The notes under the pieces: model-generated
Database searches by the model: none
Seen by the model: only the letters and a program-made list of their open reading frames with translations
What the model was told of the DNA's origin: nothing
Source of the DNA: JANRLL01 sp033762715
Lineage (GTDB): Bacteria > Pseudomonadota > Alphaproteobacteria > Rickettsiales > SXRF01
Direction: 5' to 3'
Assembly: GCA_033762715.1 (NCBI GenBank)
Contig: JANRLL010000017.1
Span: 99,183 to 163,182, forward strand
Length of the DNA: 64,000 nt
Translations under genes and position numbers: made by a program
Part shown: piece after piece, positions 1 through 8,900 of the stretch
Numbering within the stretch: position 1 is the stretch's first letter
Layout of the letters: each line of letters starts with the position of its first letter

Positions 1-2
1 AA

Positions 3-239
3 AGACGCATGCGACGATTCGAACAAAGCGCCCATCTCCTTGACTACGACCCTAAAAAAGCGGTTGCTGAATCTCCAGATTCCCCAGGGGTTGTGGCAAA
101 AACATGGGAAGCAGGAGAGGGAGTGGCTAACCCAGAAGAGCGACTCCAAGACCGACTAGAGATATCACCCAAAGTGGATTGGCGCAGTTTGGCGCAAAAA
201 ATAATAGCCGCCAGAACCCAAGGTGCAAAAAAGGCCTAG
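3..239 (+). CDS. C-terminal fragment of an unrecognised protein
   Basis: The frame is open from base 3, so this is probably the tail of a gene that starts outside the window; an internal ATG lies at 9. About 79 residues are visible. They are hydrophilic and charged, with an acidic middle (WEAGEGVANPEERLQDRLE) and a basic end (TQGAKKA). I recognise no domain. It converges on virD4, and the two stop codons overlap by a few bases. That position suggests, but does not show, that it belongs to the secretion or transfer locus. Confidence 0.5.
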   Translation, partial: RRMRRFEQSAHLLDYDPKKAVAESPDSPGVVAKTWEAGEGVANPEERLQDRLEISPKVDWRSLAQKIIAARTQGAKKA

Positions 240-247
240 GCTTTTGC
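225..247 (+). terminator. Possible terminator between the partial gene and virD4
   Basis: GCAAAA and TTTTGC form a 6-bp stem around an 11-base loop at the convergent junction. On the plus strand it is followed by a T-rich stretch (bases 250-258). The stem is AT-rich and short, so this is tentative. Confidence 0.3.
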
Positions 248-2002
248 CTCTTCTTTTTTCTCGGTCTCTGCCTTTTTCTTACGCGGATCATACGGCTCTT
301 GCTGCGGAATCGGCACCGGCGGCATCAAGCGTTTCATGAAGAAGCGATCTTTAAAATAGAAAATTTTCTTGGTGCGAATCGGTGGGAATGACTCGATCAA
401 GATAATCTGTTCGTCGCGCGGCAAGGTAATCACTTCCTGCGGCAGCAAGAGTGCTCGCTGCACTTCCGAGGTGTTGATGGTACGAGCCGCCGGGTTTAAG
501 TCCAAGAATTTCGGTTTGTTATACGAGGTTTGCTGCGCGGTTTTATTGCCGATTAATTGTGAGATCAAGTTTGCGGTTTCCACGTTGTTGGCCGCAAAGG
601 TAATGCGGTAATAGCTGTTCGATAGGAAGCTGTTCATGCCGGCTTCTTCGTAGATACCCTTGAGCTGCTGCGTATCTTGTACGATCAAAAACAGCTTCAC
701 GCGGTAACCACGGAAATACGCGATACCCACCTGGAACTGCGGCATCTCGCCGAGTGAAGGAAACTCGTCCATCATGAACATCACGCCAAACGGCTCGTTC
801 TTTTTGGGCATGGCGCGGGTTAAAAAGTCAGTCGCCTGCTGATAGAATACTTTCAGCAACGGCTCTAAGCGCTTTAAGTTGTCTGGTGTTACACCACAGA
901 ATACGGTCATTTTTTTCTTCTTGAGCGTCTGCAGGTCAAAATCCGAACGCGCAGTGGTGGCGTCAATCAGCGGGTTGGCCCAAAGCTCAAGACCGGAGTT
1001 GAGGGTCGAGATTACGCCTGAGCGCTCTTTATCGGCTTTTTGCAAGAAGGCCGCGATGTTCATGTAGGCAACCGGATGGATGCGCTTGCCGATGGTATCT
1101 AACACCACCGCTAAGTTATAGACCACGTCATCCGAGCGCATGGTGCGTACCACTTCGCCGAAGCTGGTTACTTTCTCAGGCACGGCCACCAGATAGAGAA
1201 TCACACCCAACATGAGCGAGCGCGCTTCGTTTTGCCAGAATTCCTGCTCAGGTAGAATCAGGTTACAGATTTTTTGCACGTCATCGACCATCTGGCCGGG
1301 CTTTTCCGAAATCCAGTCTAGCGGATTATAGCAGTGGGAGATACCGTCCGGATCGGCCGGATTCCACAGATAGACTTCCTGGCCTAGCTTTTTGCGGAAG
1401 CCGGAGGTGAGTTCGTGGTTTTCCATTTTAATATCATGCACCACCACCGACTGATCCCAGAAAAGGAGGTTGGGAATTACGAAGCCCACACCCTTACCAG
1501 AGCCGGTTGGTGCGAAGAGCAAAATATGTTGGTAGTCATCGGCAATCAGGTAATTATTGTTGCCGGTTCGCCCAAGCAGAATACCACGCTTGGCGCGCAG
1601 TTTGGCGGCGCGAATTTCTTCTTCGCTGGCCCAGTGCGCATCGCCATGGATGCTTTCTTTGAGTTTAAAGGGACGAAAATCAAGCAGCGGCGCGCGGGCG
1701 CTATAGAGAATGATAAGGCTGGCTAATATACCACCGACAGGCCCGCCTACGAGCTTCAGGCTGGTTTCATAATCAAGCTGCACATTGTAATAGAGCCAAT
1801 AATCGAGCAGCGGTTTATATTGCTCAAACAAATAAGGCGGGTTGAGAACGCCTAACATATAGGCCTTGCCGTAATACATGACGAAAGCCGCCGATACGCC
1901 TATATAGGTAGGGATTAGCAGAATAGCCAAAATGATCGCAAGCAAGATGACTTTGTTTGCAATCGTACGGCGAACATTGGTTTCTTTATTACCGCTGGAC
2001 AT
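236..2002 (-). CDS. virD4: Type IV secretion coupling protein VirD4/TraG
   Basis: An inner-membrane hexameric ATPase that delivers substrates to the type IV secretion channel. The 588 residues start with two N-terminal membrane segments (about 18-45 and 88-103). Then come the family signature HGDAHWA (about 120), an intact Walker A APTGSGKG (about 165) and a Walker B MFMMDEFPSLGEM (about 410). The tail is lysine/glutamate-rich (KKKAETEKKEEAKA). It is the last gene of the virB8-B9-B10-B11-D4 run, 30 bases after virB11. Length and motifs are normal for the family. Substrates cannot be told from sequence; no relaxase is visible nearby. Confidence 0.95.
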   Translation of the reverse strand: MSSGNKETNVRRTIANKVILLAIILAILLIPTYIGVSAAFVMYYGKAYMLGVLNPPYLFEQYKPLLDYWLYYNVQLDYETSLKLVGGPVGGILASLIILYSARAPLLDFRPFKLKESIHGDAHWASEEEIRAAKLRAKRGILLGRTGNNNYLIADDYQHILLFAPTGSGKGVGFVIPNLLFWDQSVVVHDIKMENHELTSGFRKKLGQEVYLWNPADPDGISHCYNPLDWISEKPGQMVDDVQKICNLILPEQEFWQNEARSLMLGVILYLVAVPEKVTSFGEVVRTMRSDDVVYNLAVVLDTIGKRIHPVAYMNIAAFLQKADKERSGVISTLNSGLELWANPLIDATTARSDFDLQTLKKKKMTVFCGVTPDNLKRLEPLLKVFYQQATDFLTRAMPKKNEPFGVMFMMDEFPSLGEMPQFQVGIAYFRGYRVKLFLIVQDTQQLKGIYEEAGMNSFLSNSYYRITFAANNVETANLISQLIGNKTAQQTSYNKPKFLDLNPAARTINTSEVQRALLLPQEVITLPRDEQIILIESFPPIRTKKIFYFKDRFFMKRLMPPVPIPQQEPYDPRKKKAETEKKEEAKA

Positions 2003-2032
2003 GGTGTAAGGGTAACCTAGCTTAGCTCAGTT

Positions 2033-3013
2033 TTACAAGCTTTCTTTGAAGTAAATTTCCGAGACATAACGCATGCCGCGCGCGCCCCGCTTGAGCTGCA
2101 CGATCACGTTAATCACCGTTTCCACATAATGCTTAATCTGCTCACGCGGAATCCCAAGGCCTGCTTGCAGCACCATCAGCACCAGCTGCTCAATGGCAAG
2201 CTCAGGAGTGTCGGCGTGCAGGGTGGAAATCGAGCCAGGATGGCCAGTGTTTACCGCGCGCATGAAGGTAAACGCTTCTTTGCCGCGTAATTCCCCGAGC
2301 ATCAAGCGGTCAGGGCGCAGGCGCAGGCAGGCTTCGATCAAATCTTGCATGGTTACTTGCGAACGTCCCTGGCCGCCTTTAGACGCGATCAGATGCACCT
2401 TATTTTCAATATGGGGAATCATAATCTCGCGCGCATCTTCGCAGGTAATAATGCGCTCGGTGGGCGGAATCACCTTAAGTGCAGCATTAAAGAAGGTGGT
2501 TTTACCGGTTGAGGTGCCGCCGCTGATAATAATATTCTTCTTGGCCAGAATCGCTTCTTTGAGAAAATCTTTCACGGCGCCGGCATTAAGCATTTCCCGC
2601 AGTTTTTTGTCTATGGGGTTTTCCTGCTTGCGCACGATAGTATTTTGGAAGGCGCCGATTGCTTCATATTGGTCCAAATCCAGATCCACGATGGTTTGTT
2701 TGCGGATGGACATGGCGATGGTCGAAGATTCGCAGGCCGGAGGAAATACCACCTGGATACGAAAGCCAGCCGGCAAAGTGGCCGACAGCAGCGGGGTTTC
2801 TTCGCTGATTTTTTGCTCGGTCGATTGTGCTACTAGCCGTGCGAGCGATTTCAAATGCGATAAATCCAGAGCCGGCACTTCATGGCGCGTCATATCACCA
2901 CCAACCTCCACCCAGATTTCGCCAGGTTTATTGATGGAGATCTCGCTTACCTTGCGGTCAGCCAGAAAGCCGTGCAGTGGTTGCAGGTAGGTGTCCAGTG
3001 CGGTGTAGGACAT
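2033..3013 (-). CDS. virB11: Type IV secretion ATPase VirB11
   Basis: A cytoplasmic hexameric traffic ATPase at the base of the channel. The 326 residues have the usual two-domain layout. Walker A is GGTSTGKTT (about 165), the Asp box is TCEDAREI (about 191), Walker B is RLMLGELRG and the His box is GHPGSISTLHAD (about 258). All catalytic motifs look intact, unlike those of VirB4 in the same locus. It starts just after the virB10 stop, so translation is probably coupled. The related CpaF at 26.4-27.9 kb belongs to the Tad pilus and is longer. Confidence 0.95.
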   Translation of the reverse strand: MSYTALDTYLQPLHGFLADRKVSEISINKPGEIWVEVGGDMTRHEVPALDLSHLKSLARLVAQSTEQKISEETPLLSATLPAGFRIQVVFPPACESSTIAMSIRKQTIVDLDLDQYEAIGAFQNTIVRKQENPIDKKLREMLNAGAVKDFLKEAILAKKNIIISGGTSTGKTTFFNAALKVIPPTERIITCEDAREIMIPHIENKVHLIASKGGQGRSQVTMQDLIEACLRLRPDRLMLGELRGKEAFTFMRAVNTGHPGSISTLHADTPELAIEQLVLMVLQAGLGIPREQIKHYVETVINVIVQLKRGARGMRYVSEIYFKESL

Positions 3014-3020
3014 TTATATC

Positions 3021-4346
3021 TTACTCCACAAATTGCGAATCAAGTATGGTGCTTGGGAACGTCAGATCACGATTCACAAATACGTTGACGCGCGTGCCTT
3101 GATCCACCGTAATGGTTGGGCGCAGATCCAAGGCGCTATTGATAATATCGCTACCTGTATTCGCGATATTTTGTACGGCGCTGCTACCCGCAGTAGATGC
3201 GGCACCACCTGAAGTTGTTGTGCCGTTTGAGTTGGTTGTCGTTGTTGTGCCGGTGGAGTCAATCGAATCCACGGCAAAGGCAACACCAATCGATACAGCG
3301 CTGGTCAAGAAGGCAGCACTGAAGATCTCAGCGTATTTGTTATCCACCATGCCGGAAATACCAGAGCGACCCAATGTATCGATGCCAGGTGAACCGATGG
3401 CGATATCCAAACCGTCAGGACGAATCAAGCGGGTCCATACGATCAGCACGCGTGATTGGCCGCGGGTGATTTCGGTATTGTAGGTACCGATTAAGCGCGA
3501 GCCTTTTGGAAGCAATACTTCTCTGCCGGCTTCACCGTATACATCTCGGCTGACAATGGCGCGCAATGTGCCTGGCAGATCGCTATTAATAGCGGTCTCC
3601 AGCACGGCGTCGATGATTTTGCCTTGTGCGATGGTGAGATTCAAATTGGTCAGGCGCGTTGCAACTGCTTTTTCAGCGGTGGATGCTTCCAAGACGTTCG
3701 AGGTAAACGCTGTATTGCGATCTGACTTGTTGAGCGCTGCTTCAGCACGTTCGCTGCCTTGATTGTTCGGTGCCGCAGCGCCCGAATTCAAGACCAGCAT
3801 ATTAGAACGCAGACGCGCTTGCTTCGCCTTGTCATCTTCACCCGACAAGCTGCCAATAGACGTAACTTGTGGAGGAGGAGGCGGAGGAGGCGCTCCAATC
3901 ACAGGCGGTGCTACGTCAGCCGGTTTTTGTGGCGGCGGCGGAGGTGGCGGAGGAGGTGGAGGCGGCGGCGGTGGTGGCGGTGGCGGTGGCGGATTCGGCA
4001 ATGAGCCAGCGCCACTGGCCGTGCTGCTTGGCGGCGGCGGTGGCGGTGCTGGAGGAGCCGCGATAATTTCTTCCGATACGGCAGAGTCACTGGCTTTATT
4101 GACTTTTACCGGCTCTGGCTTACCTGAGAAAACGGAGTTGATTACGAAGGCAACGGTCGCCACCATAATCACGCCAATCAAAATCACTTTGCCGGTACTG
4201 GCATTAGACGCAAAGCTGCGTCGGGCCATTTCTACTTCTTCGGCCTCTTGCTCGGGAGCATACTCATTATTCTCAATAGGCGCCTGTCCGAGCTCTTGAT
4301 CGGGAGTTGGTTGGCCATCGGGAGTATAATCGTCTTTATTATCCAT
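3021..4346 (-). CDS. virB10: VirB10 core-complex protein with a 21-proline run
   Basis: VirB10 spans inner membrane, periplasm and outer membrane in the type IV core complex. The 441 residues comprise an acidic cytoplasmic head, one membrane segment (about 52-72), a proline-rich periplasmic linker (about 95-165) and a C-terminal TrbI/VirB10 barrel domain (about 235-441; LIGTYNTEITRGQSRVLIVW is visible). The linker holds an unbroken run of 21 prolines plus shorter runs, more extreme than I would expect for the family. The start at 4346 has an AAGG ribosome site overlapping the end of virB9. Confidence 0.95.
   Translation of the reverse strand: MDNKDDYTPDGQPTPDQELGQAPIENNEYAPEQEAEEVEMARRSFASNASTGKVILIGVIMVATVAFVINSVFSGKPEPVKVNKASDSAVSEEIIAAPPAPPPPPPSSTASGAGSLPNPPPPPPPPPPPPPPPPPPPPPQKPADVAPPVIGAPPPPPPPQVTSIGSLSGEDDKAKQARLRSNMLVLNSGAAAPNNQGSERAEAALNKSDRNTAFTSNVLEASTAEKAVATRLTNLNLTIAQGKIIDAVLETAINSDLPGTLRAIVSRDVYGEAGREVLLPKGSRLIGTYNTEITRGQSRVLIVWTRLIRPDGLDIAIGSPGIDTLGRSGISGMVDNKYAEIFSAAFLTSAVSIGVAFAVDSIDSTGTTTTTNSNGTTTSGGAASTAGSSAVQNIANTGSDIINSALDLRPTITVDQGTRVNVFVNRDLTFPSTILDSQFVE
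3930..3992 (-). repeat. CCN triplet tract coding 21 prolines in VirB10
   Basis: Twenty-one consecutive CCN codons with mixed third bases (CCA, CCG, CCT), so protein sequence rather than a pure DNA repeat is conserved. Shorter proline tracts flank it on both sides. Ribosomes would be expected to need EF-P to pass it. Confidence 0.9.
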
Positions 4347-4351
4347 ACGCC

Positions 4352-5206
4352 TTACCTTGCGATTGCCGCTTCGTTATAAATCGTGATGGTGCCACCGCCG
4401 TTTTTAAGCAGCAGCTCTTTTGCCACACGCTCTATGACCATCATGTCGTCCTTGATGTAATAGCTAACCGGTTTTTCGGTGCCAGTGGCATCGACGATAT
4501 AGGGATTTGGCAGAGGCTGTGTAATATCGCGATAACGAATATAGGTGGAGGATCCGTCATCGTAGACTTGCACCGGCGCATCCTGGTCAGGGCCTGAGAA
4601 GGTATAGCGGTAATTCATGCCATCGCTTGGCGTGGTATAAGCGGGTGCCGCAACAGTAGGTGCAGGGCTATGACCGATTGCAAGCGGTACATTGGTAACC
4701 ATTGGTGTCACCGGTAGCTGCGTGGAGTAAGGATCGGCTGGCATAGGTGGACGTTTTTGCGGATAGACGAATTTTGCGACATAGACGATGTCGGCCTTGC
4801 TGTTTTCACCTACCGATTTGAGATCAAACGTATAAGAGCGGCGGCTGGTAAGCACGGTCATGTTGGTGCTCAAGCCCTCTTGCAGCGGGCGAATGAACAG
4901 GCGATTACCCGTTGGAATGATTTGCCACAGGCTGCGATCGCCTACGGAGATGGTGTTGATTTCTTCGGTCGGATTAAAGACGAGATTGGTTTGAAAGCCA
5001 TATTTAGTCATGATGGTGTAGATATCGGTTTCATTATATTCGAGCAATTTAATGCGGCTATCAACGGGCAGTTCCAAGGAACCGTCATCCGGCCAGGCTG
5101 CTGCAAGAGCTGGTGAGGTAAGCGCACATGACAAGGTCAGGGCGTATGCCAGCTGCTTCAGGGTGTGTCGATGGTTATCCATATGCATCTTCATAGTTAC
5201 ACTCAT
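4352..5206 (-). CDS. virB9: VirB9 outer-membrane core-complex protein
   Basis: A periplasmic/outer-membrane partner of VirB10 in the type IV core complex. The 284 residues begin with a signal peptide (hydrophobic LAYALTLSCALTSPALAAA, about 18-36). An N-terminal VirB9/CagX domain follows (ITNT-like TISVGDRSLWQIIPTGNRLF near 85), then a proline-rich linker and a C-terminal domain (YRYTFSGPDQDAPVQVYDDG, then YYIKDDMMVIERVA). The start codon overlaps the virB8 stop by four bases. Later in-frame ATGs (MKMHM) could also serve as the start. No separate VirB7 lipoprotein gene is seen next to it. Confidence 0.93.
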   Translation of the reverse strand: MSVTMKMHMDNHRHTLKQLAYALTLSCALTSPALAAAWPDDGSLELPVDSRIKLLEYNETDIYTIMTKYGFQTNLVFNPTEEINTISVGDRSLWQIIPTGNRLFIRPLQEGLSTNMTVLTSRRSYTFDLKSVGENSKADIVYVAKFVYPQKRPPMPADPYSTQLPVTPMVTNVPLAIGHSPAPTVAAPAYTTPSDGMNYRYTFSGPDQDAPVQVYDDGSSTYIRYRDITQPLPNPYIVDATGTEKPVSYYIKDDMMVIERVAKELLLKNGGGTITIYNEAAIAR

Positions 5207-5874
5207 TTTTGCGATACTTCATCATCTATTCTATAGCTCGTCACCCGAAAACCCAGCGGATTGATGTAGCGCTCTTCGGGTGTTAGGGTCAGCTTGATAT
5301 ATTCAAATCCTACCAACGCTACTTTATGCAGCTGCGTGCCGCCGCTGCTGGCATTGGATTCTTCGATTAACAAGCGCACCTGCGCGATTTTAGGATTTAA
5401 ATAGCTAATCGATTTCAGCTTCACCGTACGGTTGCCGGTGCTACCGAAACGCGCAGCGTTACTCGCCGGATTATTCGGATCGGCTTGCGCTACGAATTGC
5501 GGATAAACTGTGGCATTCTCCGACATGACGCGAACGATATTATAATTTCGCGCCAGATCGTTGACGTTATAGCTTTCACGCGCACGCACATATTGCACGA
5601 TGAAGAAGTTGTTCACGGCCTCATTCGCCGTAATCTGCCCGACTGTTGCCGGATCCACCGTTTGCGTGATGCCGCTTTTTTGGTCGACTTGGATCACAAA
5701 GGGCTCAATGGTTTTAAGCGGGGTGAGCTGCGCTATTACAATCACCGTAACCAGCGTACAGATGAGCGACATCAGCGTAACAACCGCGAGCAGCTTGCGT
5801 TGCACCAACACCGCTTGGTAGCGGTCTTTGTACCAATTACGTTCTTCTGTGTATTTATCGGTCGTTTTAGCCAT
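5203..5874 (-). CDS. virB8: VirB8 inner-membrane assembly protein
   Basis: A bitopic inner-membrane protein that nucleates type IV channel assembly through its periplasmic NTF2-like domain. The 223 residues are a short basic head (YKDRYQAVLVQRK), one membrane segment (about 29-50, LLAVVTLMSLICTLVTVIVI) and a periplasmic VirB8 domain to the end. Length is normal. It is the first gene of the rvh-like block B8-B9-B10-B11-D4 and is separated from virB6 by a 106-base AT-rich gap that may hold its own promoter. Confidence 0.93.
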   Translation of the reverse strand: MAKTTDKYTEERNWYKDRYQAVLVQRKLLAVVTLMSLICTLVTVIVIAQLTPLKTIEPFVIQVDQKSGITQTVDPATVGQITANEAVNNFFIVQYVRARESYNVNDLARNYNIVRVMSENATVYPQFVAQADPNNPASNAARFGSTGNRTVKLKSISYLNPKIAQVRLLIEESNASSGGTQLHKVALVGFEYIKLTLTPEERYINPLGFRVTSYRIDDEVSQK

Positions 5875-5937
5875 TACGAAACTGTCGCAGTTTTTCCAAT
5901 TATTACAGAAATATAAGATCGATTACTAAATAAAGTG

Positions 5938-5959
5938 TTAATAAAAAATTTATTATTAA
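5938..5959. repeat. AT-rich imperfect palindrome in the virB6-virB8 gap
   Basis: The 22 bases begin and end with TTAATA/TATTAA-type arms around an A/T-only centre. It lies in the only sizeable gap (5875-5980) of the minus-strand run from virB4 to virD4. It could be a regulator or nucleoid-protein site, or part of a promoter for virB8; no clear -35/-10 pair was identified. Confidence 0.4.
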
Positions 5960-5980
5960 GGTTGGACGGATTGTTAGGGC

Positions 5981-8900
5981 CTAGCCGCCCTCTTTTTTAG
6001 GAGCCATATGCGCTGCGCTTTTAATAAGATCACCCAGGCGATGGCGTTCATTATGATCGAAGGTCACTCGAATCTGCTCAACCTCTCCTTCATGGCTGGT
6101 ATGCACGGTAAAGCCTTTTTGCAGGAATAGGTTTTTATACCCTTCCACATGGTCATGGCCGCTGATGGTAATGGTGTCGAGCGTATCAGTCAGACCTTTG
6201 TCTTTTTGCGAGGCCACCTCGACTTCGAAGGTCAGACCCGCTTGCTCAAAATGTTCGCTACTAAATACGTTTGAACCTGCCATTTGGTTCAGCGACTTAT
6301 GGTACCAGGCTTCGCGCTCGCTATGCAACTCTGCCATTTCGACTTTATGCCGTGCGGCGCTTAATTCCTGGCGCATATTGTCATCTATGGTAAAGCTTAG
6401 TTGGCTGTGATCACCATTATCCAAGAACTGTACATTCATACCGTTTAGCTGCATCTCTAGCGCTAGGTCTCCAACCTCTTGCGATGTACCATTGATATTG
6501 ATCATATCCAGTCGGCTTTTATCACCATCGCCACCAAAATTCATGCTGTTAATATCGATGGTCATGCCGGCATTTTGCAAGTAGGTGGGGTCTAACATAT
6601 CCGAGCCGGTTACGAGATAGATAGAGTCGCGGTACCAATCGATACGCTCATGCTCTAAGTGTGAATGGGCCTTGGCTTCATTGACAAAGCTAGTGAGATG
6701 GTTGCGGCCTTCTTCATTCAGATGTGCGTGCATGATGGCATATTCTTTGCCGGCATCGACGGTCACATAGATGCCGTGCCTATGCAAGTCGTTGGCCATG
6801 GCCTCGATCTCATGCAAGGTGCCGCGCACATGCACCGTGTCGAGCGTGTCTTTGACATGATAGTCATTCTTCAGCCCCATGACATCATTTATCAGGTCGT
6901 GCTGTGATGCATTTTCTACCTCGATGGTAAAGCCATGGTTGAAAATATCTTTGCCAGCAATGGTTTCCAGCGATTGCTTGTACCATTGCGTGCGCTCGCG
7001 ATCGAGCTGCGCAGCTTGTTTTTCAAAGGCTTCTTTTGCCTTGGTATCACGCACAGTGGCGGCTAAATATTCGCGTCCCCATTTATCCATGGTAATATCG
7101 AGCACGCCCGATTTATCGTCGCCACGATACACGTTCATGATACCTTTTTTGTTCAGCTCTTCCGACAGCGCCTTGATCTTCTCATGGTCGCCTTTGATGG
7201 AGATAGTATCGGTGGTTTCTTTTGCATGCTTGCCAATGCCTGCTGCCTTGATGTTAAGCGATACTTCTATGCCGGCTTTCTTCAATGCATCGGCATTTAG
7301 AACATCTCTGCCCATCACGGTTGCCATCTCACGGCGATACCAGCTGGCGCGCTCTCTTTCCAAGGCATGCGGATCTTTAATTGATTGGCTCAAGCTGCCT
7401 AGAATATCGCGGCCTTCCTTGTCCAGATTAATACGAATGCCGCTACTGACATTGCCATCCTTATCTTTCACTTTTCCGGTAGCGAAATCATGTTTGATGC
7501 CTTTGGCGCTGAGCGCTTCCGATAGCTTCCACATCTCTTCGCTGCCGCCTTTGATATAGATGCTATCTTCGGTATCCTTGCCCTGGCCAGAGAGGCTAAC
7601 GTCAACGTTATATTTGCCGACATCGGTTCCGGTGATGGTTTTGAGCGAGTCTTTATACCAGGCAGTGCGCTCTTGACGCAGACCTTCGCGCTGCCAGGTT
7701 TCTTTGAGCTTGTTGCGCTGCTCTTCTTGCATGACAATGTTTAGTTCGCTGTTGGCACCGTGTTTCGAAACGGTTGCTTTGATGCCTTTTTCAGCCAATT
7801 TTGCTGCCATGACAGCGAGCTTTTTCTCATCACCTTGAATGCGGATGGTGTCTAACGTATCTTTCGCATGCTTACCTGCTTGGTCGGCATACTCAAAGCC
7901 AATTTTCAGGCCATTAGCGGCTAGAGCGTTAGGGTCAAGGATATCAGCCCCTACCACTGTTCCCATGGTTTGGCGATACCAATTAAAGCGCTCTTGGAAT
8001 AGTCCTGCACGCTCATGCTCGCGTGGCAAATTATGGCGTGCTTTCTCATCAAACTGCAACTGCAAATGAGCACCGCCATATTTATCCTTAGTCAGTTTGG
8101 TCTGAATGCCTTTGGCGTTAAGCTGCGCTGCCATAGCGGCAATATTAGCTTCAGAACCTGATAGCATAATCGTATCGATTTTCTGAGTACCTTGGTTGAA
8201 ACTCATGTTCATTTGGATGCCGTGATCGCGCAGATAATCCTGATGCAGGATGCTGGTGCCGACCATGTTACGGATAGAATCGCTATAGAGCTTGCTGCGT
8301 TCATGATACAGCTCATGTTCTTTCAAAGCCGCATCCGCCGCGTTATTCACGCGGCCTTGCTGTTGATGAATACGCGCTTCTTGTTGTTGTACCCGTGCGG
8401 CTTCAGCCTGCTTCATCTGCTGATGGGCTGCTTCGAATTTTTGGTTATCCAGCACGACCGTCAGCTTGTTATCACCTGTTCTTTGTACGGTGAGCCCATT
8501 TGCTTGCAGCATTTTTTGATAGGTATCCAGGCTAGCTTTGGTGCCGCTTAAGGTAGCGCTATCGCTGCCATGTTTGGTTGGATCAATATTGAGCGCGATG
8601 CCGGTTAGGCCAACAACATTGGTTGCAAAACCCATACGCTGGTCAAGTACGGCTTTATAAGCAGCTTCACGCGCTTGAATGATTGCCGCTGTTTTACGCT
8701 GCTCTTCTTGCTGTGCATAGGCTTGATCGAAGCCAGCCTTGGCTTGCGTTTCAGCTGCCTTACGCGCTTGCTCGAACGGAGCGCCGCTTAGGCTTACAAA
8801 CATTTGACCGTTGAAATTATCGCGGCGCACTTCGATCTTTTGAGTCTTTAATTGTTTTTCGAGCCGGTCCATCGCATTTATGCTGCCGGTGACGACCGCA

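Noticed and set aside
3759..4299. Glycine- and arginine-rich frames opposite virB10
   Set aside because: They are antisense shadows of the polyproline codons (GGN opposite CCN) with no start signal.
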